From contig LGRX02035119.1 of assembly GCA_001247695.2 (NCBI GenBank), positions 1 to 64,000 of the forward strand: a stretch of DNA of 64,000 nucleotides, written 5' to 3'. How positions within the stretch are numbered: position 1 is the stretch's first letter; each line of letters begins with the position of its first letter. A model generated the notes under the pieces. That model saw only the letters and a program-made list of their open reading frames with translations. It made no database searches and was not told the origin of the DNA. Position numbers and translations under genes: made by a program. Shown here piece after piece: positions 10,561 through 22,256 of this stretch. Origin of the DNA: Cymbomonas tetramitiformis (taxonomy: Eukaryota > Chlorophyta > Pyramimonadophyceae > Pyramimonadales > Pyramimonadaceae).

Positions 10561-12412
10561 TTAAAAAGCATCCACACGCATGGAAAGACTAACATGCATG
10601 GCACACATGATACTTAGGGATGTGCTCACCAGCGGTTGGCCGCACAGTGCTTGATTTCGTTGTAAAGATGTTCTGCTTTGCAGGAGGTCGATACTGGGGA
10701 GCTCGACCACTTCTATTAGGGCTGATAAGCGAGCCCTCAGTATATTGATATAAAGTTGGTGTTTATTGAACAGTAAACACGCATGCAACGTATGAGCGGG
10801 TGATGAGTGCAGGCTTCAACAGAAGATACTGCTCTAGCTCAATGCTAGCTCATCTTAACCAGATGTCTCCCATCGCATAGATGGTACCGCCATTGAGTTG
10901 TGAACCCGAGACATTGGTTGAACGACCAGTGTCGTCAGAACGAATAATGCGTTCGCCCCATAATACTGCGCATGCTTGTTCCGCACATGCTTGAAGCGAA
11001 GATGATTTCTTGTTTGTTACTTCAAGATTGTATCTTGCTTTGCCATCTTCGAGTTCGAAATACGAACTCTCGATGACAGGTGTCATTCAAGTCTTTCCTT
11101 GAATAATGACAGATGATGTGACTTATCATCTGACGACATGTACAATCATAGTCGACCGTACTGACGATTGTCTGTCATTATAATATATGACATGACTCGA
11201 CATGACATGACATGGTATGACATGTCTGACAGGTATGACACGTCTGTCAGGTATGACACGTATGACATGTATGACACATATGTCATCGGTCATGACCCTG
11301 ACAGATCTCCCCTCTTAAAAGAGTTGTGACCTCACAACGGGCATACCTTTTTATATGTCTTTGATGTCATTGTTGTTGTTGCTTCTGCTGGTACCAGTCT
11401 TCTTACACCGATTTGAGGCGTCCCTCATGGTGTTTTTAGGTTATTGGGGGGAACTGAGTCCACTTTAGTCCCTCACCTTAGCATGATGCCTTATAGGCTA
11501 ATGCCTTACAGTTCTTAGGATGTAGCCCCCTTTGAATTGCGTATCGTATTTCAGAGTGACGTTTCAAGGTTCAATGAATTGCGTTTCGTGATACAGATTG
11601 ACGCTGGATTACTGATTGATCCACACGTATTGTGCGTCAGAGTGACGATTCAAAGTATCCGAGGTGTACGTTACGGATTATTGCGCTAGCCGTCGTCGCT
11701 TTAGCGAACGATGATCCCACGATTTAACGATTTATAATCGCACGATTCTCGGCCTTATATATACAACTGATCGTTTGCTGTTCGTTTCCACAATTGTTAT
11801 ATATTATGCACCCAACCCTTCCTCCCCTCTTGAAGCAACTTCGGAGGTTCACAGGCGGTCATGGGGAGCCCTTTGGGTGTTTCCGGAGTTATTTCACCGG
11901 GGGCTTGTTTTAATGCAAACAGAGTGGCCCTGCTTAACGGGATTGGACTTATAATCCTTTACCCGGTCTGCTCACTCTTGATTATTGGTCCAGTACGCAC
12001 GCTTTGACGAACATCTATCGCGATGAGTGAGAATGGATTCGCCACGTACTAAAGTGAAATTTATTTTAGTTATGTTTGTCAGGCATAACTTAGGATCACA
12101 ACTCCGTCTACCTCAGTCGATGTCTCCGGTAGCTTCGGATGACTGGCCATAGAATCCGATGACTAACCACGGTCTTGGCAAAGGTAGCATTAAGCAGTTT
12201 TTATTTATCCACAGATATGATATCTCGCATGTGTGCGTGTCTGTGCAAGGGTATGATTTCGTACAAGGCTCACTACACCTTTAGCAAGGAAGGATCAATT
12301 TCCCGCTTCAATGCAACATAATGATAAAACATTAAGAGCAAGGTATATATAGATGATCGACATGTATTAGTATATATTACAAGAAGTAAGGGCATCAGGC
12401 TTAATATAATGT
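10561..12412. other. Retroelement flank, no intact gene
   Basis: No convincing protein is present. On the minus strand a purine tract (reverse complement of 11304-11320, core AAGAGGGGAGATC) is followed by TGTCAGGGTCATGACC, which could be the 3' end of the Ty3 element's internal region and its LTR start. The stretch 11180-11300 is built of GACATG/GACACG words. Confidence 0.35.
11303..11320 (-). other. Candidate polypurine tract before an LTR
   Basis: Read on the minus strand, a purine-rich run directly precedes a TG dinucleotide and a TGTCA-rich block, downstream of the integrase/chromodomain fragment. This is where a Ty3 polypurine tract and 3' LTR belong. A divergent copy of TGTCAGGGTCAT is seen near 1710 on the minus strand. 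The far LTR end was not identified. Confidence 0.35.
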
Positions 12413-13680
12413 TTAGCCTTCATAGGCAGCTATTATGTCTGCTGCATTGGTCAGCTCTGTGGCTTTGACCCAGGTGTCATGCTCAGGGCCGTAGCCTGCA
12501 TATCGCACTAAGTAGTACTTGACACCTCTAGTGAACTTATCTGAGAGTATATGTGATATCTCAAACAGTGGTTGCCCTTCTTTGGTGATCATCTGTGGCA
12601 GAGGCAAAGGTGCTTGAATCGAGTCGTTATACAGCTCTAATGTGGATACAGGCTGTACCGGATGAATACGGATATCGAGGTCTCCGAAATCTAACTCGTA
12701 TGCACGCCCATGGCTAAGCACTTTGGATATGGTGAACGGCCCAATATATGGCTGCTTAAAGTGTCTGCCTGCCTCTGTCAAACCAGTCCATTGAATAAAC
12801 TCGGTCCGTAAAAGAACTTTCTGCCCAACTGCATATTGCCGAGGCATGTGAGTCTTATTGAATCTGGCTTGGCTAATTTCTGCTGCTCGGGAAATGTTGT
12901 CTACCGCGTTGGCATGTACAGCCGAGTACTGGTCAAAATGATCTCGAATAGCTCTTTGTATTGGAACAGGAGCTTCTGGCGGAATAGTGATTACCAGATC
13001 ATGAGGCGAAAGTGGTGCGCCATCGAGTCGAGATAGAATGGTGAATAACCAGTTGATGCAGAAACTGTGTTGTTAATTGCAAACTCCACCAGAGGCAACT
13101 TGTCCTCCCACGAATTGGCTGAAGTATCATTGCAACAACACCTGTGGATGAAAAAATACCACCTAATCAGTTTATAAACCAGAGGATGGTGAAATCGAAT
13201 CATGAATCAACAATTTGAAAAGTACCCGAGGATATCCTCGATGAAGGCATGGCTCCTCTCATTGGCTGCATTCGACTGTGGATGGTGTGAGGACGTCATG
13301 GACAATCTCGTACCAGTAGATTTCCACAGTGTTTGCCAGAATGAAGAGGTGAATCTGGGGTCTCGATCTGAGATGATGTTCCTCGGAAGACCATGGAGCT
13401 TGAAGATATGCTGCATATATATAGAAGCAGTACGCTGAGCTGTCCAGGTCATGCTGAAGGGAATGAGATGACAACGATCAGAGAATCGGCACATTACCAC
13501 AAATATACTGTCGTGCCCATTAGTGGTGATAGGCAGGTCAGTAATCCAGTCAAGAGATACATCTAACCATTTTGTCTTAGGCACAAAATATCGTATATGT
13601 GCCTGACCATAAGGCTTGTGTCGTCTCGTTTTCTGGCGTTGACAAACGGGGCACTCCCGAATAGTAGACATACAGGGAGA
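12413..13680 (-). pseudogene. Ty3/gypsy integrase with chromodomain, frameshifted
   Basis: On the minus strand, from about 13680, ECPVCQRQK (part of the zinc-binding HHCC region) leads into a DDE integrase core. The three acidic residues are in LDWITD, IISDRD and NAANE, and the second-to-third spacing is the classical 35 residues. The frame then crosses an 84-bp intron-like segment (13142-13225) into NSWEDKLPLVEFAINN. After STGYSPFYLD near 13033 a one-base slip changes frame, and sense continues through a GPY-like region (HFKQPYIGPFTISKVL) to a C-terminal chromodomain (YYLVRYAGYGPEHDTW) ending at 12413. Reverse transcriptase, RNase H and protease are not found upstream. Integrase inserts the element cDNA and the chromodomain usually directs it to marked chromatin. 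Confidence 0.8.
13142..13225 (-). other. 84-bp spliceosomal intron inside integrase
   Basis: On the minus strand the segment starts GTACTTTTC and ends TTTTTTCATCCACAG, with a CTGAT-type branch site upstream. It contains a stop codon. Removing it joins IEDILG to CCCNDTSANSWEDKL in frame, giving normal spacing between the integrase core and the WEDKLP block. Confidence 0.6.
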
Positions 13681-15768
13681 GACAAGAGGATGTTGCCTCT
13701 GAGAGATAGGAGAGGGAGGTTTTTGAAAAAGAGGTGACGGTTGAGCTTCTGCTGCGAGCGTCATATGCCCCGAGGTCATAGGTTTGACAATTGCGGTCCC
13801 AATTTGAGAAATGTTCAATCCTTTAGGTGTAAAAAGAATATTTTTGATACTGGAGCTCCTTTTTGACAAGTTTGGATTTTTGTCGAATTTCAGGGCAGCT
13901 GCTGTAATTTCCAGGTAGGGGGTTACTCCGGGCTCGAAAGACGTTCTAGTTCCAATCCTTATATTCGTCCGAGACTTCCCGAGACGATTAGTGTGTGGAA
14001 AGTTTTTCAAAAGGACTTAGAATATTTTTTTGAGTCTTGCATGAGCTTCCAATCAGCAGATGCACCTACGGGCCTGAGGCTACGACACCAGAAACGGGCT
14101 CAATCGACGTTTCGAGAGCTGCTGGGGATTGTCGTAAGAGCTGAGACTGACTCCAACCTCTACGTGGTGTAACCACGATAAAGGTAGGTCCGTCGACACA
14201 ATATTTCTCTCCGTCCATTGTTCCATTGGGGGTCCGAGGGCTTCATCCGGTCGTTTTGAAATTCCTCGTGCTCCAAGGACGGTTGTGAGACGAAACGTCA
14301 ATTCACGGTTTTCTTGGTCGAATCAACGTTTGAGGGTGAACGACCACAAAAAAAAGTTTAGTCTAGTATAACTATTTTCTTATTTTTGTGTCGCAATCTC
14401 CGTTCAACACTCTCTAGGGCGCCCGAGAAGTGTCGGGGAAGTCAGTAGAGAGGACCAGTCGTGACGACATACGGGGAAGGGGCTTGCTCCGTTAATCCGA
14501 CGTTTGCAAGGGAAGTGTCCCTTGAAAATTGAGGGTAAGGAAACATATTTTTATAATATGTATTCGCAAATTTCTTAGGAAAGTCCTCCTGAAACCCATG
14601 GTCGAGACGAGCTTCCGACACTTCCGGTTTGGTAACGACGTTTCGGGAGATAAATATCTAATTTCTGGAGCTTCCTCCTGCTGCCTCCCGGGGTCCGATC
14701 AAGTTTTCTGAGGTGACACCATATTCGGGGAGGTTCGAGGAATATTTTGTCACAGAAAAAGGTCCAATCCGGTGTCCCGATCTCCTGAGAGCGATCTTTG
14801 AAATCTCTCAAAAGTGTCGCCCTGCTTGTAACATCAGCTTAAGCTAATTTCCGGGAGTCTAATCCGTCTTCCTAACCAGCCTAAAGCCAAGTTTTGTATT
14901 ACAAGGCTCAAAGCTAAGTTGGTTAGGAGTCCAAAACCGTCGAGCAAGGTGCTTCTAACGGTGGGGAAGTTAATCTCCGGGGGTGCTGAATTTCTGGAAT
15001 AATTCCTTCGTTCCGGGTGTCGGGAGTCCGTGTCCACATGTCAGTAAGGGGCTCTAGGGCCCCATGGCCCGTCAGTGGGGTCCGAATCTTACATATTCCG
15101 AAACTGTCCAATACTGATAAGATCAATCTCAATCTAAAAATTGCTGAAATCGGTCATAATCTCACTTTTTGTAAATTTCCTTTTGTGGGTTGACCAGTGA
15201 CTCTGAGTAGCCGTTGCAGATTGAATTGGGAGTTTGGAGGTAAAATCTCTTGACATGCTGACCAGATTGTAGTCCCAAGTAGAAGAAAAGGAGACAATTC
15301 ACAGAAAACAGCAACAAGACGACCAATTAGTTCAGAATTGGCAGGGTAAGCAATAGCAAGCCACCCCAAGAATTGGCATCTCGGGGTAGGGATAAGGCAG
15401 GGTCAGGCTGATGGGACAGCCTGGGCACGTTCTAATCGTACCAGTTGAACAAGTGTACTTCGGACGGTTATCAAATACAAAGTCCTTGATAATATTTTTC
15501 TTGAGACCAGGCAAGAATCACCCCTTATCAAGTTAACTTATCTTATTTGCAAGTAAAACTGAGTTATCCACAGAGTTATTTAGCACAGAAAATTGTATCC
15601 CTAAAACAGAATGATATTGACTTCGAGAGCCATACTCATATACTCTCTCATCAATTGTCGTTCTAGAATCTCTCATTCAACTCTGCACCAATCACAACTC
15701 ACTAATGACAGGGCCTACATTCTACTCCTACATTAGCGATCTCCGCCGGCCAATCCTATCGCGCCACA
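13681..15768. other. No recognisable gene
   Basis: Neither strand shows a recognisable domain or phase-consistent exons. In the Ty3 element this is where pol would be expected, so it is deleted or replaced. Confidence 0.5.
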
Positions 15769-16640
15769 CTAATCCGTCTTGGCCTTTTTACGATGGGGCG
15801 CTTCCTCAGGGTCACTGTCGTCATTAGAGCCCCCGTCGGCAGGATTCGTGGTCAGCTTCCTGTCCTCGATGTCCTCAGGCTGGTCAGGCTGTCCAGGACC
15901 GTGGATGCTCGTCTCGAACTTGTTGGCATCCGTGGGTGTTTCCTCGACAACCACCTCGGCAGCACCAGCTCCATCCTCCTCGTCATCATGAGCATCAGGG
16001 CTGGTGGGACTGTAACAAGGATACGAAATGTCACTCAGAACGTCATCCAGGTCGGGTGGGGAATCATCCACCCCCGGGAGTATGACCACCTCGTCCGGCT
16101 CCTCTTCCGGCTCCGGCGTTGGCGCCTCGAACACGTCTTCCAGCTCCGGCGACCGCGGTCGGCGCCCCGTATACGGGATGCCGCGATACGGCTCGTTGGC
16201 CGCCAGATTGGACGCGCGGATCTCCTCGATCGTCCGGCGGATGTCATTCTGCCACGCGATCCTCTCCCACATAGAATCACGAGCCTCTTGGATGACCTCT
16301 CGCGTAGCGGCCAAATGCTCGCTTACTCGCCGGTGCTGCTCATTCAGCATCCGCTGGTTATACCAGGGGCTGATCCGCAGTCCCATCGGGCGGCGAGGTA
16401 GCTTGGGCGCGTGTCCCGCCCAAGGGGTGCCACCGGCGGCGCCACCGGGTACTGCTGGAATGGGAAACTGCTCCTCGGGCGAGCGCTCTCTGGTCGCGGC
16501 CGAGGGAGTCGCCTCCCCAGCGCCAGCTGCGGTAGGCAGCTCTGCTGCCGCGGTCACGCCCGACCCTCGAGCAGAAACTCTGTGCGGCACCAACTGTTTG
16601 CGCCCACGCTTCCCGCCACTGCGGAAGGCTCCTGTCACAT
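15769..16640 (-). CDS. Acidic protein with C-terminal basic signal (partial)
   Basis: The coherent part of this minus-strand frame runs from about 16640, where an AG acceptor-like site (GTGACAG or TTCCGCAG) precedes a GGKRGRKQ patch, to the stop at 15769. A proline/alanine-rich N-terminal part is followed by a helical segment (LNEQHRRVSEHLAATREV), a strongly acidic region (TPEPEEEPDEVV) and a terminal HRKKAKTD that looks like a nuclear signal. It is not recognised. It could be a gag-like product of the minus-strand retroelement or a host nuclear protein. The start exon was not found; upstream is satellite DNA. Confidence 0.45.
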
Positions 16641-16859
16641 AGAAAGTGCACGAGTAGAACATTATTTTGTGTATTGGTATGATAAAATTTGATAGTCCCA
16701 TTCGTATTCCTTTGCGCCTAGCTAGATGCATGTTAATCGTAGTAAAGATGCTCGAGTGTTCCCTACTATTCTTATTTTGTTTATCTCGCATAGCATACGC
16801 ATAGTGGATACATAGTGAACACAATGCATGTTGCAAATGTGCAATATGTATGCTATAGG

Positions 16860-17450
16860 TCTATAGTATATATCCAACATAGGCAACTTTTATTTCAATA
16901 CATATGCAATATGTCCACAATATATATACAACATGTTGAATTTGTATAATCAATACGTATGCAATAGGTCCGCAGTATGTATCCAACATACTGAATTTTC
17001 CGTTTCAATACATATTCAATAGGTCCGCAATATATATACAACATATTGAATTTATATGTTCAATACGTATGCAATAGCTCCGCGGTATGTATCCAACATA
17101 CTGAATTTTCCGTTTCAATACATATTCAATAGGTCCGCAATATATATACAAAATATTGAATTTGTATGTTCAATACGTATACAATAGGTCCGCAATATGT
17201 ATCCGACATACTGAATTTTCCGTTTCAATACATATGCAATAGGTCCGCAATATATATACAACATATTGAATTTGCATGTTCAATACGTATGCAGTAGGTC
17301 CGCAGTGTGTATCCAACATATTGAATTTTCCGTTTCAATACATATGCAATAGGTCCGCAGTATACATACAACATAATGAATTTGTATGTTCAACACGTAT
17401 GCAATAGGTCCGCAGTGTGTATCCAACATATTGAATGTTGACTTACAATA
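16860..17450 (+). repeat. 110-bp AT-rich satellite array
   Basis: ATCCRACATA recurs at 16981, 17091, 17201, 17311 and 17421, an exact 110-bp period. Each unit is itself two diverged halves of about 55 bp sharing CAATACRTATNCAATAGGTCCGC. The following 17450-17770 has scattered related words (CAATATGT, GCAATATG). Confidence 0.9.
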
Positions 17451-17812
17451 TGTATACAATATGTATACAATATGTGGGCAATATGTCTGCAACATGCCTT
17501 CATATTGTCTGCGACATGCATGGTGCATGTCTCCAACCCTATACTACACATATGTTGAAGGCATATTGAAATAACTCTCTGCATCAAAACTTCAATATGT
17601 CTCCAATACATGAGGGCTCACTGCAATACTATGTTGAACATATGTTGGAGCGCTTGCAGGCATATTGCACACATATTGTAACATTTTGTATTGTATTGAA
17701 CATGTATTGTCAATACGCGTGCAATATGCCTGCAATATGTGTTCAATACGATGTATTGCACGCGTCTAGAAACGTAGGGTCTCGGGTACCCGAGCGTGTC
17801 ATTCGAGTCGAT

Positions 17813-20800
17813 CTGTAGATTTCCCAAATTCCCAAAAGGCGAGCTAGTGAGCCGAGGGGTCGCCCTCTTGCAGGGCGGCTCCGGCATCGCCTTGGGGGAT
17901 GTGGCAGCTGCGGTGCAGGCTTGCCTGGCGCCGCGCGGTAACGCCACGCGTGGAGCCGTCGCGGGCGAAGATGACGTGCAGCCTGCCAAAGGGGGTGAAG
18001 CGGGTGGCGGGCTAACCCCTGAGCAAGACGGCGCAGCCGTGGCTGAGGAGCAGTGTGCTGACATGGATGCCACTGTGGACGTCGGAGTAGCAGGTGACGC
18101 AGTCCGCTCCTCGGCACTCCCTAGGATCCTCTATCCCTCGCGCGTGCTGCCATGTGGCGCTGCGAGCCGCAACGCGTCGATCTCGGGCTGTGCGGTAAAT
18201 GCATAGCAGCGGCTTGCGAGCTACGAATCCCGCGCCGAGGATGTTGTGGATGAAAATGACCGAATGCATGGCCCCATCACCTCGGCGTTTCCTTGGCGGC
18301 GCTGCCATGTGCAGCGTGCGATGGATCTGGCATCCACGTTACGACTCGGGCCGCCTCGTGAGGAGAACACGCCACGTGGCACCCCTTTGAGCATCGGATA
18401 TACAGGAGTGCTCCATGATGTAGCGGCATGGAGAGCATTGCTGGTTGGAGATTGTGCACGCCAGTCGGTGATCGGATCACGTGGCTGAAAGGAAGCGCAT
18501 GAGGGGGAGGGGGGTGCCGGTGCAGAGCTTGAGAGCGAGGACCGCCCCGAAAAGCACACAAAGAGGCTTGGGGGCACCAATGTGAAGGTCCCGGTGTGCG
18601 CGCTGCAGCTGCCCTTGTGGCTTGTCCAGGGAATCCCACGTGACGCCATTTTGCGCGCAAACAGTGCAGCAGCCGCAGCGACACCTGGCGCACCGTAGGG
18701 GATGCGCGCTAGAGGGCGACGCCTGGCGATGGCTACAGTCCATGGATGAGCTGAGCAAGGGGCCTGTGGGAATCGGATGGCTGCAGCCTATGGATGAGCA
18801 AGAGTCACTGTGCTCATGCTTGAAAATATGCGCCGAGGGTTGCTGAATGGTTGGAGCAGCGTGTGTGGCGCGTGGCGCTTGGGGGCCCTCCGTGCAGGCA
18901 CTGAGGGGCGCGTGGCGCTTGGGGGCCCTCTGTACAGGCACTGAGGGGCGCGTGGCGCTTGGGGGCCCTCTGTGCAGGCACTGAGGGGCGCGTGGCGCTT
19001 GGGGGCCCTCTGTGCAGGCACTGAGCGTCTGGCGAGCCAAGGCACAAGCCAGCCTACAGCGCCTGGCCGAGGAGATGAGCACGCCTCTTGGACGCCTTAA
19101 AAAAGAGGCAAGAGACACACTGCGGCCGGGCTTGTACGCTGAGAAGTACATTGAGGTGAGTGCGCATGAGTGGCTCTTCACCTGCGGCCAACAGGTCAGT
19201 AAACCGGACGGCGATCCGGCGTGCCACCTACTCACGGCCGCGTAGCGCGCACACGTCGAGCGCTCGCCGAGGCGGTCATTGATAGGGACCTGTCATCAAT
19301 CTGTACGATGGCAGATCACTTCAACAGATCGCGGGCATGCTCCGTGCCGGAATTCACAATAGCACCGTCGATGTGCTGTTGTGTGCAATGCCCTGATGAT
19401 CCAAACAGGTGGTGTGCCCGCTGATTGATGATGTCGATCGCGAAGTCAGGCTGATTAGCCACGTCATCAGCCAGGTATGCCGCATGCATCGGCGTCCCTT
19501 CCGCGCAATGGAGACCGGCTCAGCATGCACAGTAGGCTGCACACCATTCCGCAAGCAGCGAGTGCGCCTTCGTGTTTCGCACCATCACCAGGCTCAATCC
19601 AGACATGCCCCGCCTTCGTTCTCCGTGCAACTCAAAGCTGCAGGTTTTGTCAGGCGCTACCGCGGTTGAGCTGTCGACTACGTGACTCTCATTCAACCGG
19701 CACAAACGCCCACCAGGACGTGGCGATCATTCACCGGCGTGAAGCACACTCACCCGGCACAAACGCTCACCAGGACGTGGCGATCATTCACCGGGCGTGA
19801 AGCACACTCACCCGGCACAAACGCCCACCGGGACGTGGCGATCATTCACCGGGCGTGAAGCACACTCACCCGGCACAAACGCCCACCAGGACGTGGCGAT
19901 CATTCACCGGGCGTGAAGCACACTCACCCGGCACAAACGCCCACCAGGACGTGGCGATCATTCACCGGGCGTGAAGCACACTCACCCGGCACAAACGCCC
20001 ACCAGGACGTGGCGATCATTCACCGGGCGTGAAGCACACTCACCCGGCACAAACGCCCACCAGGACGTGGCGATCATTCACCGGGCGTGAAGCACACTCA
20101 CCCGGCACAAACGCCCACCGGGACGTGGCGATCATTCACCGGGCGTGAAGCGCACTCACCCGGCACAAACGCCCACCGGGACGTGGCGATCATTCACCGG
20201 GCGTGAAGCACACTCACCCGGCACAAACGCCCACCAGGACGTGGCGATCATTCACCGGGCGTGAAGCACACTCACCCGGCACAAACGCCCACCAGGACGT
20301 GGCGATCATTCACCGGGCGTGAAGCACACTCACCCGGCACAAACGCCCACCAGGACGTGGCGATCATTCACCGGGCGTGAAGCACACTCACCCGGCACAA
20401 ACGCCCACCAGGACGTGGCGATCATTCACCGGGCGTGAAGCACACTCACCCGGCACAAACGCCCACCAGGACGTGGCGATCATTCACCGGGCGTGAAGCA
20501 CACTCACCCGGCACAAACGCCCACCGGGACGTGGCGATCATTCACCGGGCGTGAAGCGCACTCACCCGGCACAAACGCCCACCAGGACGTGGCGATCATT
20601 CACCGGGCGTGAAGCATACTCACCTGGCACAAACGCCCACCAGGACGTGGCGATCATTCACCGGGCCTTGCGCATCGCAATCATGCCAGCCCACCTCGGG
20701 TCCGGGATCTGTTAAACGGGTGCAGATGCACCGAGACAAGGAAGACAAGGTCGACGTCGGGATGGACTACATTGAGAAACTGCGGGTGCTGCGCGACATC

Positions 20801-21115
20801 GCCGACGTCCGGCATTCCAAACACACTTAGGAGGATGTAGTGTATCTAATGAAAGAGGTGGCGGCGCCCCTCCACGAGGGCTTGGGCTTGAGGCAGCAGA
20901 CCATGGAGCTGAGCGCACTCGTGGCAGCACATAGCGCATCGCACGAGCTCGATGCTGTTGCGCCCAACGGCGCAGGCAAGACTTCGCAAGGGCAGTCAAC
21001 TTCGGCGGCGCATGCGGCCGGGGAGAAGAAGAAGCCATCGTTGAAGGGGAAAAAACCCAAAGGGACCGCTAAAGGGAAGAAGCAACAGAAAGGGGAAAAA
21101 ATAAATAAACGCTGA
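17813..21115 (+). CDS. Probable GC-rich multi-exon host gene, partial model
   Basis: Several blocks look like exons of one plus-strand gene of unknown function. 18526-18587 (ESEDRPEKHTKRLGGTNVK) is acceptor TGCAG to donor AAG|GTCCCG. 19018-19155 (WRAKAQASLQRLAEEMST, then RLKKEARDTL) ends at GAG|GTGAGT. 19409-19474 (PLIDDVDREVRLISHVISQ) ends at CAG|GTATGC. 20726 onward (DKVDVGMDYIEKLRVLRDIA) and 20831-21115 (YLMKEVAAPLHEGL, ending in a lysine-rich tail) follow. The last two are in the same frame, separated by a TAG at 20828-20830, which could be a nonsense change or lie in a short intron. Helical, charged composition suggests a coiled-coil protein. The block at 17813-18200 (GDVAAAVQACLAPRGNATRG) may be an earlier exon. 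Exon order is inferred. Confidence 0.4.
18866..19025 (+). repeat. 40-bp minisatellite, four units
   Basis: The unit GCGCGTGGCGCTTGGGGGCC plus CTCTGTGCAGGCACTGAGGG repeats at exactly 40 bp. Each unit contains a splice-acceptor-like CCCTCTGTGCAG, and the last one lies directly before the exon at 19018. The long minus-strand frame over this array is a repeat artefact. Confidence 0.85.
19684..20668 (+). repeat. 58-bp minisatellite, about 17 units
   Basis: A 58-bp unit (GTGAAGCACACTCACCCGGC, then ACAAACGCCCACCAGGACGT, then GGCGATCATTCACCGGGC) repeats about 17 times with few substitutions, mainly CCAGG/CCGGG and CACACT/CGCACT. The first unit is diverged. It lies in the inferred intron between exons 19409-19474 and 20726. 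High identity implies recent expansion or homogenisation. Confidence 0.95.
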
Positions 21116-22137
21116 GGGTAGATTACCAGCTGAGGCCGCAGCCTCGCGTGTGATTCTGCCGCAACGCTGCTGCAGAGTACGAGCGTGGGGCCACGATGAG
21201 CCATATGCCTGGAGCGATATGATAGGTGGTAGTTGCAGACCTAGAAAGTTGGCACCGGCCAACGGGCGGAGGTCGGCGCAGTTGGACACTGGAGCGTTGT
21301 CAACCACAGAAACATTCATGCTGCACCTTTCTCCATCAGTTATGCTGGTTTCACATTGACTTGAACACCGAGTCATCTTGCTTGAATAATTACTCAGGTT
21401 TCAGGTTGTGTCTCTGATGCGAGCCTCCTTGCCTGCCTGGTCGTGACAGGGCACCTTCTATTTCACAACACACCTATATGTACATACGCAAGTCATCCAA
21501 GTTTACACTGTGCCGCCTTGCGAAGGCAAATGGGAGTACGGGAACATCATGTCAACAGCTATCATGACCTCGGCAGGAGTGAATAGATTTACGCGAGATC
21601 GTCCTCCATCGATAAGTATTAGCGCGGTGTAATCTTCAAATGTGTTCTTCAGGAGATGAGCCATCATCGCTTTCTTAGAATGCCATTTCATAATGGTATT
21701 TTTCAAGATGATGAGATGGAGTGATACTAAACAAAGCTTAAACTAGTTCACGTGTTAACAACCCTTGCATCGCATCCGAACTTCTATTTAGCATCTCCTG
21801 TCATATGTGAACCATGCGCGATGGCATTACACTAGTTCAAGTCCGTGCTAGCAAGCATATCCACAGTGGACTTAGACCATTCACTTCCCGCCTGTAATGC
21901 GTTAAACTAAATCACAACCAAGAAGGAAGGATGAGCCCTCAGATCTGTGCACACTAATAAGTCGGCATGCTGGCTTCGCAGAAAGGGGAAAATGGGCCCT
22001 CAAAGCTTTTACACGATGGCACATAAAAGTATATTTCTAAAGAATTTTATGCAAGACGTGCCAGCTTTGCGCGCTCGCATGTCGACAGGTAGAGAGGGGA
22101 AGGCCTTCTTGGACAGTGAGGGAAAACGGTTGACCAT
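21116..22137. other. No recognisable gene
   Basis: A minus-strand open stretch at 21503-21706 shows no known motif or splice support. I see no further feature. Confidence 0.45.
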
Positions 22138-22256
22138 TGGCTTATCCGGCGTATACTGGCATCCATTGAGCTACAAGCCTTGATGTGCTTAGAAAGATTC
22201 AAAATCTCCAGCCTCAACTCCGTAGGCTGATACTCTATCCATTAAGCTACGCGCAA
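22138..22256 (-). tRNA. tRNA-Arg(ACG)-like pseudogene plus second tRNA-like head
   Basis: On the minus strand from 22256, TAGCTTAATGGATAGAG is a good D-arm/box A, and TCAGC CTACGGA GTTGA folds as a 5-bp anticodon arm with anticodon ACG (Arg). The T-arm (TTTGAATC in place of TTCGAATC) has a broken closing pair and the acceptor stem has several mismatches. Directly after it, GGCTTGTAGCTCAATGGATG (22180-22160) looks like the head of a second tRNA. It is therefore probably a decayed tRNA or a tRNA-derived SINE dimer, not a working gene. Confidence 0.45.

Noticed and set aside
13681..14010. N-terminal extension of the integrase frame
   Set aside because: The frame is open but lacks the HH half of the zinc-binding region and shows low-complexity composition before ECPVC.
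18477..19235. 252-codon minus-strand frame with GPQAPRAP-like repeats
   Set aside because: The repeated peptide is the 40-bp minisatellite read through. The opposite strand has splice-consistent exons.
19684..20668. CRISPR-like regular repeats
   Set aside because: The 58-bp units abut directly with no unique spacers, in eukaryotic intron-containing DNA.
22185..22256. Functional tRNA-Arg gene
   Set aside because: The T stem and acceptor stem carry several mismatches.
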